A DNA stretch of 64,000 bases from Arbacia lixula (GCA_963669155.1 OZ022584.1:16113417-16177416), one strand, 5' to 3'; shown: positions 1-11,833, counted from the first letter of the stretch. Program-made: numbers and translations. Notes: a model not told the origin generated them from the letters alone.

Positions 1-383
1 TGTGCTGAAACTCTAATCTTAATTGGAATGGAGACATATTGTTCTCGAAGACTTATTTTCTCTCCTTCGCGAGGCAGTTTTCTATTTTTTTTTTTTTGTT
101 CAGGTAAGAAAATGCATGGGGTTGGTAGCCTTTGGCACTTCCACTACCGAACATTGGTTGAGGAGCTGTTTTCTTGGGTACAAGGTTTGTTATTTAAGCA
201 AAATCAAGAGAAGAAAGAGAATCTTCATTAGATGGTAACTTCGCGAAAAAGAACTTTCCATTTAACACCAAATTGGCATTAAGATGGAAATATAAAAAAA
301 TAATATATATATTGAACTCTCTTGGTTTTACTTTTTTTTCTCTCTGTTTTCTTACTCTGTGTCTCCCTATGTCTGTGTCTTTT
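1..383. other. Unique AT-rich DNA, no feature recognised
   Basis: Mixed-composition sequence with a short T-run near position 90. The short reading frames are ordinary chance ORFs with no recognisable motif. I see no repeat or gene. Confidence 0.5.
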
Positions 384-490
384 TGTCTGACTGTCTGTCT
401 CTCTCTCTGTCTTTCTCTGTCTCTATTGCCCTCTCACCATTCCTCTACTGCTCTATCTCTCTGCCTGTCTTTTCCAAGCATCATAAATAA

Positions 491-527
<37 letters not shown>

Positions 528-568
528 TACATACGCATGCACGTATGGCGATACCCCTCTGGACACCC

Positions 569-614
<46 letters not shown>

Positions 615-628
615 ATTCCTCTCTTTTG
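384..628. repeat. Compound microsatellite: (TCTG/CT)n, (CA)n, C14, (CT)n
   Basis: Pyrimidine-rich DNA leads into (CA)n at about 489-527. A run of 14 C (566-579) is followed directly by (CT)n to about 618. The C-run lies 5' of the (CT)n on this strand, the same arrangement seen at several other tracts in the window. The overlapping Ser/Leu- or Cys/Val-rich ORFs on both strands are translations of the repeat. Confidence 0.95.
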
Positions 629-899
629 ATTGATATCTCTTTTGTTCTATTTATTACAAAGATTATATAATTTATAAAAGTGTGTACTGTCTAGATAAAG
701 TCACGTTGAATTCAGCATATGCCTACCACCATAAACCAACAATTCACTTGCTATATTTATGTTGATAAATCGAAAGATAATTTCCATGGAAATATTTCAT
801 GATTTTCACGGCACTTTGGTTGTGTGAAGTAATGACAATAAAACAAGGAAGTGAATGTATTAATGTGACGAACTTATAAGCTCTTGTGCAAAAAAATAT

Positions 900-1180
900 C
901 GCGTTTCAGCCTGTTTCGGGACCCGACAAGCTGACAATAATGATAGCATTAACGCCGGGATTAATGCGCACGAGAGTAAATGCGCGCTGGTGATTGGGTA
1001 GTAAAGGAAGATGCATGGATGGCGTTACCATGGTAATGGAGTCGTGTGCGGTTCGCTTCAAATGAATAGGTGCTTCAGATAAGACGTTCTTATCGAGCAT
1101 TAGCGGTAATTGTTTGCAATTTGTCCGGCAATTGAGACGGGGCTGGGCGCTCGACCATCTTTATTTTACAAGAACCGTGA
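900..1180. promoter_or_regulatory. Candidate cis-regulatory block with RFX X-box
   Basis: Non-repetitive, CpG-containing sequence between two microsatellite zones. It contains GTTACCATGGTAAT at 1024-1037, which is 13 of 14 bases of the RFX X-box palindrome, an AGATAAG GATA-type site near 1077 and several TAAT cores (for example near 940 and 960). Motif density suggests an enhancer, but this is inference; conservation with a related species would decide it. Confidence 0.25.
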
Positions 1181-1270
1181 GTGGATGATTGCTATGAATA
1201 TGATGGAGGGGAACGGAAAGTACGAGCGTTAAAGTCAAGAGATAATGACGATGATACTTGAGGTCCATCA

Positions 1271-1523
1271 CTTGGTATAGAAGGAGGGAGAGGGAGAGGG
1301 GGAGAGAGTGACGAGAGAGGGGACAGGAGTGATGAGAGAGAGAATGGGAGGGCAGGTACTTGAAGAGATGGGGTGAGAGACAGAGAGAGGGAGAAACATA
1401 TAGTCAGACCGAGAGACACTGGGAGAGAGGGCGATAGAGAGAGAGAGGGGGGAGGGAATACGTATGTACACGGGCAGATATAGACGGACAGACACGTTGA
1501 CATAACGATACGGGTGGATATAG

Positions 1524-1604
<81 letters not shown>
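1271..1604. repeat. (GA)n purine tract
   Basis: Degenerate GGA/GAGA purine-rich DNA becomes pure (GA)n at about 1528-1555 and 1560-1604. ORFs of up to 236 codons across this tract on the minus strand are Ser/Leu/Ile low-complexity translations and are not genes. Confidence 0.95.
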
Positions 1605-1608
<4 letters not shown>

Positions 1609-1626
1609 CATCTGTCGGAACGTAAT

Positions 1627-2048
1627 GTAGTGGTGGTGATGAGAGTGATGACGAGCATGATGATAAGGATGATGACAAATTGGGCGGTGGTGATGGTGTG
1701 ATGACGACAATGAGGAAGATGACGAGGATGGGGAAGAGGAGGAGGAAGATGGAGAGGATGTCGATGAATTGAGTAAGGATGGCGGAGGCGATGTTGGGTT
1801 GGGGTTGGCGCGGACGATAATAAAGCTTTAAAATCATAATAAGCGGTGTGTTTGTGATAGCTATGGTGATGCTATTGAATATGATGATGATGGTGGTAAT
1901 GGTGATGACGATGATGTCGATGGTGATGATAATGATGATGATGATGATAGTGATGATGATGATGATGGTGATGACCATAGTGCTGATGCTGGTGGTAGTG
2001 ATGGTGATAGTGATTAAAATTGGCGACGATAGTTACAATGATGACGAC
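1627..2048. repeat. Degenerate (GAT)n trinucleotide repeat
   Basis: About 420 bp of imperfect GATGATGAT-type sequence. It is interrupted by ordinary sequence near 1790-1850 and densest at 1880-1980. The divergence between units indicates an old microsatellite. The Met/Val-rich frame on the plus strand is a translation of it. Confidence 0.85.
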
Positions 2049-2735
2049 CGACCGACAACGGTAAAGATGTTCATGGGAGTGGATAGGAGTTGAACCGACA
2101 CAATATGATTATACACCCGTTATACGATCATGTTGACGTGTTTTGTAAAATCCCAACTCCGCTCGTCTCTATCTTCCAACATGCACACAGCAAACAATGT
2201 CGTCATCCCTGGTCCAACAAAACACGCCCAAACAACCAAGACCAAGAAGAAGTGTTCGACTACAAGCTTCTTGCGAAATCTGAAAGGCAAAAAACTTAGC
2301 CAACTATTTTCATGACGTCATTTCTTGCGCTCGCCGGCCCCCACACCAACACCCTTTTTCTGTTCTCCTTCTTGTACAAAGTTAAGCGGAGCAATTTAGT
2401 GTCCTAAATTCAACCCCGATGCTCCGTCTCCCCGTCCCTGTTTTCCTACACCAAAACGAGAAGATATAAAAGGAAGAAAATAAGTAGGTTATGAAGTTAA
2501 TGGTTTCGGTCAACATAACGGATGGGAAAATCTCCTAGCACTCACAGAAATTACGATACGTCGAGAGAACGAGAGAGAGAAAAAAATGCAAAATTGAATA
2601 CAATTCGAGGACGGGTATAGAGACGGACCGGGATCAATAGGCGGGGCGTTGGGTAAGGAATACAGTACACTTTTTACATCGGTCACTGAAACTAAGGGTT
2701 AGATTTCGCGCGCGTTTCGGAGATGCACTTTCGGG
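2049..2735. other. Unique stretch with one CRE site
   Basis: Mixed unique sequence without a recognisable gene. An exact TGACGTCA (CREB/ATF-type palindrome) lies at 2313-2320. Short ORFs of 60-70 codons are not convincing. Confidence 0.4.
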
Positions 2736-2738
2736 AAA

Positions 2739-2785
2739 TTCTCTCTCTCTCCGTCGTTTATCCCCCCCCCCTTCCTCTCTCTCTC

Positions 2786-2842
<57 letters not shown>
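2739..2842. repeat. C10 followed by (CT)n
   Basis: A run of 10 C at 2762-2771 is followed by nearly pure (CT)n to 2842. This is another case of a C-run on the 5' side of a (CT)n tract. Confidence 0.95.
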
Positions 2843-2845
<3 letters not shown>

Positions 2846-3437
2846 GTCTCATCCTTGCATGTAAATATCGAATATTATATTTCCATCTGTGCTGCACACA
2901 ACGCCGACTGCTTAAGCTAGATTCGAGATAAAACAAAATGGAGATCGTGAAAAGGATAGTATGAAAGAGGTTCGGCTTATGGCAATATTTCTTTGAGAAA
3001 GGAGAGAGAGCGGAAAGATGGGAAGAGTTGGGAGTGGGGAAAATGAGATGATTAGAATGAGGAGAGAGAGGGGGTGGGAAGAATGAGACAGACAGATAGA
3101 TTGAGAAGTCGACATCCAATCACGCCCAAATTTCCTCTTTTCTACTGCTTCACCATTCTTGATTTCCCGTCCTACAAGACTCATGTCGTTAGACATGGAC
3201 GGAAAGTAAAACAAAGACACCAGAACGCCAAAAATATACCCCTCAAAGTTAGTGAGGTGTGATATTATCCCTGTATTAATATTTCTTCCCCGCTTTACAT
3301 TCTGCTTTGTTTGGTTAGTTTAATATGGCCATTTCCTTCGGCTCATATTGCTATCAGCGCCGTTGTTTAACCCAGCAGTTCGGGTCTTTTTACGCGTGGT
3401 GTGTACTTCAAGCAATCAAAACCTTTCTCGTTATGAT

Positions 3438-3809
3438 TCAAGCCTCGGAGCATACACTTTGATTCGAATTCGATTCCAATTTAGTGAGTTGTGCACTTGT
3501 CCGTCTCGTTGGGGCAGTACCGGACTCAGTGTGTGTGAAGAAGGATGGGAGAGAAAATGAAAAAACAAACCCGAAGAAGAGAAGAGAAATCATGCTCTTT
3601 CTTGCTTCGCGGAAAAAGGCAAAATCAATAGCAGGAAATATCTCTTGTTCAAGCCGGTCATGCCCCATAAACACCGCCGCCCGCCTCGCCAGCTCGTCTT
3701 GTAATAGTGGATCTAATGCGCAAACCTGAGGTGAAAAACGTGCCGTTTTCGCTGGCTGTTCTTTTTTTTTTCCACCCGCCATCTCTTTCGCTTTTTCATC
3801 GTCTTGCAT
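3438..3809 (-). CDS. Unassigned 123-codon ORF of mixed composition
   Basis: One of the few ORFs in the window that is not made of simple repeat. The first 75 residues have balanced composition with acidic, basic and hydrophobic residues alternating (for example DPLLQDELARRAAVFMGHDR). The C-terminal part is hydrophobic (FFGFVFSFSLPSFF) and looks like chance sequence. An AG after a pyrimidine stretch in minus-strand sense near 3730 could act as a splice acceptor. There is no motif I recognise and no clear promoter, and an 81-codon ORF runs antisense across the same DNA. It could be an exon of an unknown gene, but chance is more likely. Confidence 0.12.
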   Translation of the reverse strand: MQDDEKAKEMAGGKKKEQPAKTARFSPQVCALDPLLQDELARRAAVFMGHDRLEQEIFPAIDFAFFREARKSMISLLFFGFVFSFSLPSFFTHTESGTAPTRRTSAQLTKLESNSNQSVCSEA

Positions 3810-4114
3810 AGCATGTCCAGAAGAAATTGTCTGCGCGATTACATGTACGCATGCCGTTACCCGCCCAGGTAGGCTATAGAGCGTGTTCCAATAACCGATA
3901 TTTCATGGCGGTTTCTGTTCCGAGGAATGCTCAGCTTTCGGAGGTGTGGGCTATATGATTACATTTCGATTCTTAACCAGACCTTCTCTCTCCTGCTGCA
4001 ATGCGAATCAGGCAATAAGGTTGCGGATCGGACAACTCTCTCAATAGTGCAGCAGTATAATATCAGCCGTTCCTTCCTTCATCGCCCTTCATCAGCAAAG
4101 AGTGGCGGGTGCTC

Positions 4115-4124
4115 TTTTTTTTTT

Positions 4125-4193
<69 letters not shown>

Positions 4194-4226
4194 TTCTCTC
4201 TCTCTTCTTCTTCTTCTTCTTCTTCC
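4115..4226. repeat. T15, (CT)n, (CTT)n compound microsatellite
   Basis: A run of 15 T passes into about 75 bp of (CT)n and then about 25 bp of (CTT)n. The Leu/Ser ORFs over it are artefacts. Confidence 0.95.
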
Positions 4227-4740
4227 TCTTTCCCCCCTATTTCTCGCGAAACAGCCAGCGCACGCTCCGGTCGTGATTTTGGCGTCGATTTGGCCGGCGA
4301 GTCGCGGCGAAGAGGGGGAAGCTTGAAATCACACCGAGCGGTGTGTATACAAGAATAGGCCAGTCACTGCGCCTCTTTTGCCTGTTGAGTGAATTAATAA
4401 GTGGGGAGCGAGGTGCGAAAGTTAACGTGATCACGAACGCATTTCTTTAGTCGGGGAGAGAAGTCAGAATCGACGGAAATTTATATCGAACGGCGTTATA
4501 TTTTGATTCCTCCCTCATCGAAATTAAAGACATTGTAATGAAGGGTGTGTGTCCATCAAACATGCCAGTGCATACATAGGGTTTGTGGTAAATTAGGTCA
4601 CTCTATTAGCAACGCCATGCCCATGGTTCGGCTGGCCAACTCGTCGCTGTGACGTCACGAGTCGAAGAGATCGAGGCGCCAGAACGCGCTCTCTGTCGGT
4701 ATCTAAAACGCGCGATTTGGCTAGTTCAAGGAATGGCGCA
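4227..4740. other. CpG-containing unique block with CRE site
   Basis: CpG-rich, non-repetitive DNA. Exact TGACGTCA at 4650-4657 sits within GC-rich sequence with several CGCG steps. This could be a promoter-proximal or enhancer block, but no start site or coding exon is evident downstream; the sequence turns AT-rich after about 4780. Confidence 0.2.
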
Positions 4741-5230
4741 CCATGCCGATAATGTGCATAGCAGATATATTCACGTGTTTATAAATTATGGAGCAGGGCT
4801 ACTAGTAATATACAGCGGCCTTTTACATTCATTTATTATCATTTTACTCCCAATAATAATAATTGGTAATCATGGTAATCGGTAATTAAGATCTACTCTT
4901 GATTTCGTTTTAGAGTATTGTTACACTAAATGAAAAGAGTAATTCGCTTCTTGAAACGTTTCACTTTATTGAGTATAACCTCTTTGCTTTTTTTTCTTGA
5001 TATCCCTTTGACTCTGAAAACAATATTCTCACGGAATGTTATTGTGGTATTTCCAATTAATCAACGATATTGCATTCTAACATAAAATGTATTAATATCA
5101 GATTAATCATGATCGTTTTCATGTTTGATTTCACCCACAATCCCTCCAGAACAAGACATATCCATGACACATGAGCCGACACCATTGCACTGTCGGATTC
5201 CAGTGTGAGAATCTCGCCTCGGTCTGCTGA
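4741..5230. other. AT-rich unique DNA
   Basis: No gene, hairpin or tandem structure recognised. Confidence 0.45.
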
Positions 5231-5253
5231 CCCCCCCCCCCCCCCCCCCCCCC
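5231..5253. repeat. C23 homopolymer
   Basis: An uninterrupted run of 23 C followed by T and about 10 A. Homopolymers of this length are prone to length error in sequencing. Confidence 0.9.
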
Positions 5254-5880
5254 TAAAAAAAAAAGCAAAACGAGTGTTTTGTCTGTTTTAGCTTCCGCGC
5301 TTGAAGAAATCTCACTGCGGCGGTATATACAGGCCCGGAACGCCAGAGTTCAGCTTAGCGTGCTCAATTTTATCCAAGCAAAATGACGTACTATACTGTA
5401 CAGTACGGAGTTATGTGCGACGCGGCGCGGCGGCAGGCGGGGGTTATTAAAGCGCGCGGCGCCCCGCACACGTGTGCATGCGCGCTGGCTGTTCGCCATG
5501 TCTGGGCGGCACGGTGGCCATATGTCGCGGTATTTCTCCTGCTCATGCCCCCAACCTCTCCTATTGACGTCCAAGAAAAAGCACTACCCGTTTTTTTTTC
5601 TTCGTTGTTGTGACCTACCGTATATTTATAGCAGAAACGTAATGGCGGGGTGGGGGGAAAAAAGGTCCGAGGATGTCTAAAATGTTTCCTGACGCTCCTT
5701 TAGAATTGCAAATGGGGCAATACATCTTCCGCAAAGGAAGGCAAAGAAAGGAATCTTTGAAGCTTGAAATTCTTGTTGCTGTAAGATCTGAACGAAAATG
5801 ATTATGGAGTTTTAATCACTTCAGAAAACGTGTCCACTGTTAAGATAGAAGAAGCAGTCGTAGTGGAAATCATGTTCAAC
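5254..5880. other. GC/CpG-rich block with TATA-like and palindromic motifs
   Basis: A TATATA at 5324-5329 is followed about 28 bp later by TTCAGCT, and a first ATG lies at 5383. Next come the perfect 12-bp palindrome TACTGTACAGTA (5394-5405) and CpG-rich sequence. The 76-codon frame from 5383 is Ala/Arg-rich and unrecognised. A promoter is possible but weakly supported. Confidence 0.15.
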
Positions 5881-5882
5881 TT

Positions 5883-6003
5883 CTACTAAGGCTTCTACTT
5901 TTAGCACATTACTCCTGCTGCTTCTACTATATGTATAGGCCTATAAATAGTACTACTCTTTCTACTTCTATCCTTACTGATACTACTTCTACTCATACTA
6001 CAA
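5883..6003. repeat. Degenerate (CTA/CTT)n trinucleotide repeat
   Basis: TACTACT and CTTCTACTT units recur imperfectly over about 120 bp. It resembles the (CTA)n arrays at 38 kb but is much more decayed. Confidence 0.6.
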
Positions 6004-6030
6004 CTCTGACATAAGTGAGCTCGCATACAC

Positions 6031-6372
6031 AACACATATACACCCTCTTAAATGATACCATGGTCTCATTTTTCATCAACTTTCTACCATAATAAAGCAG
6101 CAAAGTCATTAACAAGTTGCATCACAAAAGAATGACTAACATACTCGATCACACACACACATACACACACAAACACACATACACATATACATACACACAT
6201 ACACACGCACACACACACACATTGTGTACACTAAATACACTAAATTCCCAGACACAACCATATACACGCTCTGTAATGATATCATGATCTTATTTTTCAT
6301 CAACTTTCTACCATAATAAAGCAACAAAGTTATTAACAAGTTGCATCACAAAAGAATGACTAACATACTTGA

Positions 6373-6410
<38 letters not shown>

Positions 6411-6560
6411 TGTGTACACTAAATACACTAAATTCCCAGACACAACCATATACACGCTCTGTAATGATATCATGATCTTATTTTTCATCAACTTTCTACC
6501 ATGATAAAACAGCAAAGTCATTAACACGTTGCGTCACAAGAGAATGAACAACATACTTGA

Positions 6561-6645
<85 letters not shown>

Positions 6646-6660
6646 CACGCACACACATAC
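6031..6660. repeat. Three-copy tandem repeat carrying a nested (CA)n
   Basis: A unit containing TTTTTCATCAACTTTCTACC recurs with anchors at 6069, 6293 and 6481, giving spacings of 224 and 188 bp. Each copy carries the same non-repetitive segment (anchor, then an AAAGTCATTAAC-like stretch, then a GATCACACAC junction) followed by a (CA)n tract of different length and purity. The last (CA)n runs to about 6660. Copies 2 and 3 look closer to each other than to copy 1. The Cys/Val-rich minus-strand ORFs are (CA)n translations. Confidence 0.9.
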
Positions 6661-6662
6661 AC

Positions 6663-6730
6663 ATTACCATAGGCGTGAAGATATGCAGTAAGTCAATCCG
6701 GGTTTCATGGACCAGTAAGGTAAGGTTTAA
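6663..6730 (+). mobile_element. Family-B short palindromic element (copy 1)
   Basis: It begins ATTACCATAGGCGTGAAG directly at the end of the (CA)n tract, so its left TTAA is missing, and ends at the TTTAA shared with the next copy. The core resembles the family consensus TGTAGTAAGCCAATGGGATT. It is non-coding and MITE-like. Confidence 0.65.
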
Positions 6731-6805
6731 CTCTCTCATTACCGTTGACGTGAAGATATGTAGTAAGCCAATGGGATTTTCAATGCCTGGTAATGTAAGC
6801 TTTAA
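6727..6805 (+). mobile_element. Family-B short palindromic element (copy 2, tandem)
   Basis: TTAACTCTCTCATTACC opens the unit and CCTGGTAATGTAAGCTTTAA closes it: imperfect inverted ends bounded by TTAA. The core GTAGTAAGCCAATGGGATTT is shared with copies at 11.75, 62.06, 62.84 and 62.91 kb. Length is 79 bp. TTAA target and CYCT-type ends recall piggyBac-type non-autonomous elements; that assignment is inference. Confidence 0.75.
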
Positions 6806-7140
6806 TCACGTAGGCATTTTGATATTTAAAAGGCACGATATCATTGGGATAATTTACAGTCATACACGAAAGGCGTATTACCAATATCAATACGACCTGC
6901 CATGTGCTCTGTTGAATATATCTTGTGTAAGTGGAAAGTGACAACATTTGCCTAAATCTCGGAATGCCTTCAAATTCGGCAAAGTGAGCTAATCTCTGTG
7001 CTGATAAAAGAACGGGCGAACGTGCAAGGCTTCTAAAATTGTATGATGGATTAGAGACTCGGTAACCGCCATCTGTCCTCCTTGCTGTCTGCTCTATGTG
7101 TCCGTCCCGTGATCCCTCCATCTCGTCTCCAGCTCTGTCT
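6806..7140. other. Unique DNA, no feature recognised
   Basis: A 113-codon minus-strand ORF covers 6780-7121, but its start lies next to simple repeat and it runs into the family-B element, so I read it as chance. Confidence 0.4.
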
Positions 7141-7181
7141 CTGTATCTATCTCTCCCTCTCTTTCTCTCTCGCTCTCTCTT

Positions 7182-7222
<41 letters not shown>
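7141..7222. repeat. (CT)n microsatellite
   Basis: Imperfect CTCT/CTTT leading into pure (CT)n at 7186-7222. Confidence 0.95.
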
Positions 7223-7226
<4 letters not shown>

Positions 7227-7462
7227 TGTAAATGAAAGATCACACTAAATGTATCTCTATATCTCTGCTATTTTTTGTTCTTCCGAAAGAATACTCATCA
7301 TCCGATACCTAACTTATTTTAAGTTGGTTGTTAAAAGATCAGATATAGATAATACACATGTACCTACACACACATGGAACTAACACACATTTACTCGTAT
7401 CCCCTCCGTCCATTTCGTTCCTCATTACTATCCACACTCCTGTAATCTCACTGCACCCTTAA

Positions 7463-7518
7463 CCCCCCCCCCCCGCCCTCCACAACCCCCATCCCCATTC
7501 ACCCCCCCCCCCCCCCCC
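7463..7518. repeat. Paired poly-C runs
   Basis: C12 (7463-7474) and C17 (7502-7518) lie in C-rich surroundings. These are G-quadruplex-prone on the minus strand. Confidence 0.85.
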
Positions 7519-7757
7519 TTCAGTTCAGACCCACTCCTGAAGTTCAGCGGGTTCATTTGGGGTGATGTTTTGGTCGAGTTCATGTTTATTTTAGTCGCAA
7601 TGCATTTGGGATGACGTTTTGTGTCGACTCCGCTCCCAGCAATGTTGACCGCTTACGACTTAATTTTGGCCGCGCTTCGTGGGGCGAGACGAAATAGAAG
7701 AGGTGAAAAGTGTGAAAGAGAAATATGTATGCGTATAAGTATTCTCGCATCAAACGG

Positions 7758-8042
7758 TGACGTCATAATCTTTCAACGTTTCTCTATCTCTCTTTCATTC
7801 TTTCATTCTCCTCCTCTCTCTTTCTCTCCCTCACTTCCCCTTTCTCTTTCTCTCTCTGTTGCTTCCTCCCCCTTGCTCTCCCTAACCCCACCCCTCTCTC
7901 TCCCTCTCTCTCTCTCACGAACGCACAAGCGTGCGCACACACACACACACACACAAACACACACGCACACACACACATACACACACATACACACATACAC
8001 ACATACACACACTCACTCACACATACACACACACACACACAC
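7758..8042. repeat. CRE site, then (CT)n and (CA)n compound microsatellite
   Basis: Exact TGACGTCA at 7758-7765 lies directly before a pyrimidine tract (about 7785-7916) that passes into (CA)n with TACACA interruptions (7935-8042). Long low-complexity ORFs on both strands are artefacts. Confidence 0.9.
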
Positions 8043-10514
8043 CATCTATCATTATATCTCTCCCACTCTCTATCTGTTTTGTGTGTATTACAATTCATGA
8101 TCATACAGTATGATTGCTTAAAAACTGTTTTGAGACAAATGTAAGCATAACTATATTTTGATAAAGCTGATAACTCATTGTATGACGCAGTGCACATACT
8201 CATTTCATTATTATAGCAAGAACAACCACACACACCCCCAGTTTATTCCCCATTGGCCAATTGGGAAACGGATGTTCGGTGAAAAATGAGAAGAAGTTAT
8301 CAGTATTATGTGAATTATGCTTGTGTTTTGGAACTTGAGGCGAAACGCAGCAATATTGCTTCTAGATATAATTGCAGAGCGACTGTCATTAATGCGGTCG
8401 CAAAAAAAATCGAACGTGGCCTTTAGAGAGGTGGAAAGAACAGAGTTGGGAAAAGGATGCACATGTGTAGCGGATGGGGTGTAACCTTTCCATCCCCCTT
8501 CACCATAAGTTGGTATTTTTACCCCCTGTTGACAATTTCGAACACTTCAATAACATCTTTAAATTCAATGTTGTTCCCCTCTTTAACCTTTTTTAACCAC
8601 ATATTCCCGACGTTCATATCTAGCCGACAGGAACCAAAAACAATGCACCCGACTGCAAACTCTCCTAGAATTCTAACAAAATGGATCGGCAGAGCAAAAG
8701 CAAAAAAAAAAAACGAGCAAAAGGGCGGTGGGTGAGGGCATTCTGGTTTTCTTGAGCACGGGGGAGAATAGATATGGGCATTCTGTCCAAACATGCAGCG
8801 ATTATTCTTGGCCTTTGTTGAGGATTTGACAAGGCATTACGCCGTGCATCGGCCATCTGTTTAATGTACTGCGAGCAAGCGAGCGAGCGGGCGAGTGAGC
8901 GAGGCGCCCCGGTTTAAAGCTCCCGCTCGTTCGTGCTACCGCTGCTAGCTGTGGAAGACGAATTGTGTTAGGGTACGTCACACGCGCTTGTCCAACAAGT
9001 CTCGTTAATAGCGGTGCGCGCGCGCAAAGTCGGCCCCAGCCAAGGAGTTTCAGGAGCATGGAGTAACAACACATACCTCATTCAAATCGAATGTCTTAAA
9101 CCTTCCTTCTCTGAACTCTCAATATAGCATATCGAATGTTTGTGTCTATTTTTAGCCAGATTTGACCGTACTGTCAAGAAAATGTGATTTCAAATCGTTA
9201 AGTATGACAGAAGAGACATTAACTATAAACGGGCACGTAATGTATCATATACTGTATCACATTGATCTACCTGAGAGAAAATCTCCAATAGTTCTCCTGA
9301 CAAGTCATTTAAAGAAAACGTTATTCCACACTGGTCCAATTCATATCTCTACATTGAAATATGCTAGGATATTTTATTGAGAAAGAATCTGATTTTAAAT
9401 AGATAGGAAAATCATCTAACCTGAGCTAATGAATGCCCAGACTAGTAGTATAGATCATATATTGTGCTCAAATGATGATACATGTGTGCGTTTGTTTCAT
9501 GTATTTATTTGGCACTTCATAAACGCAAGGTTTACACTGATGATTTCGGAATCAATCATCTTTCAATTCCATTCCTCCGTACACCAGCTTTGGCTCTCAG
9601 GGTGTGGATGAGTTTCCGTGAAAACTGGTCCTCAGACCTCCCTCCCACAACACATGCTGGCGAGTTTGGCAGTAAGAAGATAAGTAACATTTAACGGTGA
9701 AAATAAACCTAACATTTCAAACAGTGGCAATAAACGTTACATACAATAGAACGGCTTTTGAAACTCTTATTACTTTGATCCTCCTTAGTCAAGCTGATGC
9801 TACGTAAATGCGCGCGTCACGTGATGAAAGAGGAGCCATTCCCATTAACACTGACACTCGGTCTCGTTCATAAACCGCATGCACACAGGGTAAACCTATA
9901 TACGTGGGGTGAGTGCTTGCGCTTGAAATCATAATAGTGGACAATAATGTGTTGTAAGAGGAGCGGCAGTGGGAACGATACACAAAGTAAACGCGGGGGT
10001 AATAAGGCAGTTATCGCGGATGTATCTGTGTCATCTTTTATAGGGTATTCACTTATTTTATGGAGGGGGGAGGGGGTCCTAATAAGGCTTTGCCTGCGTG
10101 CATATTCCTTAGCACTTGTTTTGTTTGTGAGCTGTTAACAGATTTCTATTTGATGGTGCTCTTTCAATATGGTATTTAAAGTAAGTATTTTATGAAATTA
10201 ACTTCAGCTTCAATTGAACTTAGTTTTTCCTTCAGGTTTCTTGGAGTACTCTTTCGTCATCCCACCCTAATTATGTCGACCATTAAAAAAACACAATTTA
10301 AAAGGGCATTATAGAGACATTCAAATGAAAATAACTGATCGATGTTTGATTTCATTATTGTGACACAGAGAGCATGATTATTACGTGTTGATAGCGTGAA
10401 TAAAGCAGGATCGATATGCCACTTATAATAGTGTTTTACAGGTTTTATTGTGTATAGTTCTTGAAAGAAAATCTGTCAATATTAGACTTCTGTACTATAA
10501 GTTTAATATCACTA

Positions 10515-10517
<3 letters not shown>
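8043..10517. other. 2.5 kb of mostly unique DNA
   Basis: A short GAGC-type repeat lies at 8873-8905 in a CpG-rich patch (8860-9050). ORFs do not exceed about 90 codons and none has a recognisable motif. The rest is AT-rich. I see no gene, LINE tail or inverted repeat. Confidence 0.4.

Positions 10518-10549
<32 letters not shown>
10518..10549. repeat. (CA)n microsatellite
   Basis: Pure (CA)16 in AT-rich DNA. Confidence 0.95.
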
Positions 10550-10551
<2 letters not shown>

Positions 10552-10656
10552 TATGCACACACATGCACATCATTATTGACAAAGCACACACATTTTATGT
10601 ACATGATGTTCATCAAATGCTCCTACATCATTTATTTAGTCTTTAAAACGCCCAAA

Positions 10657-10904
10657 AAATTCTTTGAAATCAAATAAAAACAGAATCATTACAATATGCT
10701 GCCATTATACCTACATTCTCTGTCATTGCTAAACTCACGATTTCAAATATAGATAACGTATATTCCCTAACTCCCACACAAATTCTTTTGAAATCAAATA
10801 AAAACAGAATCATTACAATATGCTGCGATTATATCTACATTCTCTGTTATTGCTTAACTCCCGAATTCAAATATAGATAACGTATATTCCCTATCTCCCA
10901 CACA
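10657..10904 (+). repeat. Two-copy tandem duplication, about 124 bp each
   Basis: Copy 1 (10657-10780) and copy 2 (10781-10904) share TTTGAAATCAAATAAAAACA, the following AATATGCTGC and the closing ATTCCCTA(A/T)CTCCCACACA. They differ by a handful of substitutions and one or two indels, so the duplication is fairly recent. No coding content. Confidence 0.9.
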
Positions 10905-11751
10905 TCCACACTTCTATCTTATGATGATCGTCTTGAACACTCGGAGAAAATACGTAGATGCTGGAGACCTTTCCTACCCTTTTAAAACGTGTGATCCAAG
11001 AAAGACAGCCGGAGAAATGAGGGAGAACAGAAAAAAAACGGAAGAATGAATGATGCCGATCCGATAGTATCAATCAATGCAGCATATGCGAAACGGGTGC
11101 GTGCGCACATGCGCGACCTTGACGGGCGAGCGTCGACTGCCCTGAATGGCGCCAAGCCATGACATCTACCGTGTTATGATACCATTCAAGACGCACGCAC
11201 GCACACTTTTGGCGTAGTCTCCGAAATGATCCATTTTGTGAGCGGAGAGGGAGGAAAGGGGGTGAGTTGTATTTGAATACGGTTATTGACTGACCATAAC
11301 CGCTGTGTTTACCACGTTTGAAGTGAAAAACTATAGTGGGAAATAGGTTTTAATGTTACGAAAATTGATTCAATAAGAATGTTCGATTTGGTGAATATTG
11401 CTTTGATTTTTCCTTGGTGTTTTTTCTCACAATGTTTGTGTCATGGCGTCTGAATTTTAAACATCAGTCAATCACGCTTGATGTTTATTTAGATATAGTC
11501 GCAAGTATTTTTATGAAGAGAGGGGAAAGGCAGAGACAACGACAGACATAACAGTCCCACAGAATGGTAAGCAGTAATGGTAATATAATATATATTACTC
11601 ATAGAAGCACACTATTTCAAATCAAAACAAGTTTAGCAAAGAAGGGCAGTAAATAGTACGCAATACACAACATCATGCGAAAACAATTTTTTTTGTGGAA
11701 TCGTGTTTAATCACTGGGCCTCCATTCTATTGGAGACGGGTAACATATTTT
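10905..11751. other. Unique DNA with a CpG-rich patch
   Basis: CpG- and ACGC-rich sequence at 11090-11215 includes (ACGC)n near 11190. AT-rich unique DNA follows. No gene recognised. Confidence 0.4.
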
Positions 11752-11833
11752 TTAACCCTCTCAGCACCATATGCGCATGAAATGTATGAAAAACCAATGG
11801 AGGTTTTCCTGGCCTGGTAATGAGGGAGCTAAC
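11752..11833 (+). mobile_element. Family-B short palindromic element (copy 3)
   Basis: TTAACCCTCTCAGCACCATA opens it and CCTGGTAATGAGGGAGCTAA closes it, with the internal CCAATGGAGGTTTT core. The right TTAA has become CTAA. It is 82 bp long, diverged but clearly of the family seen at 6.7 and 62.9 kb. Confidence 0.65.
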
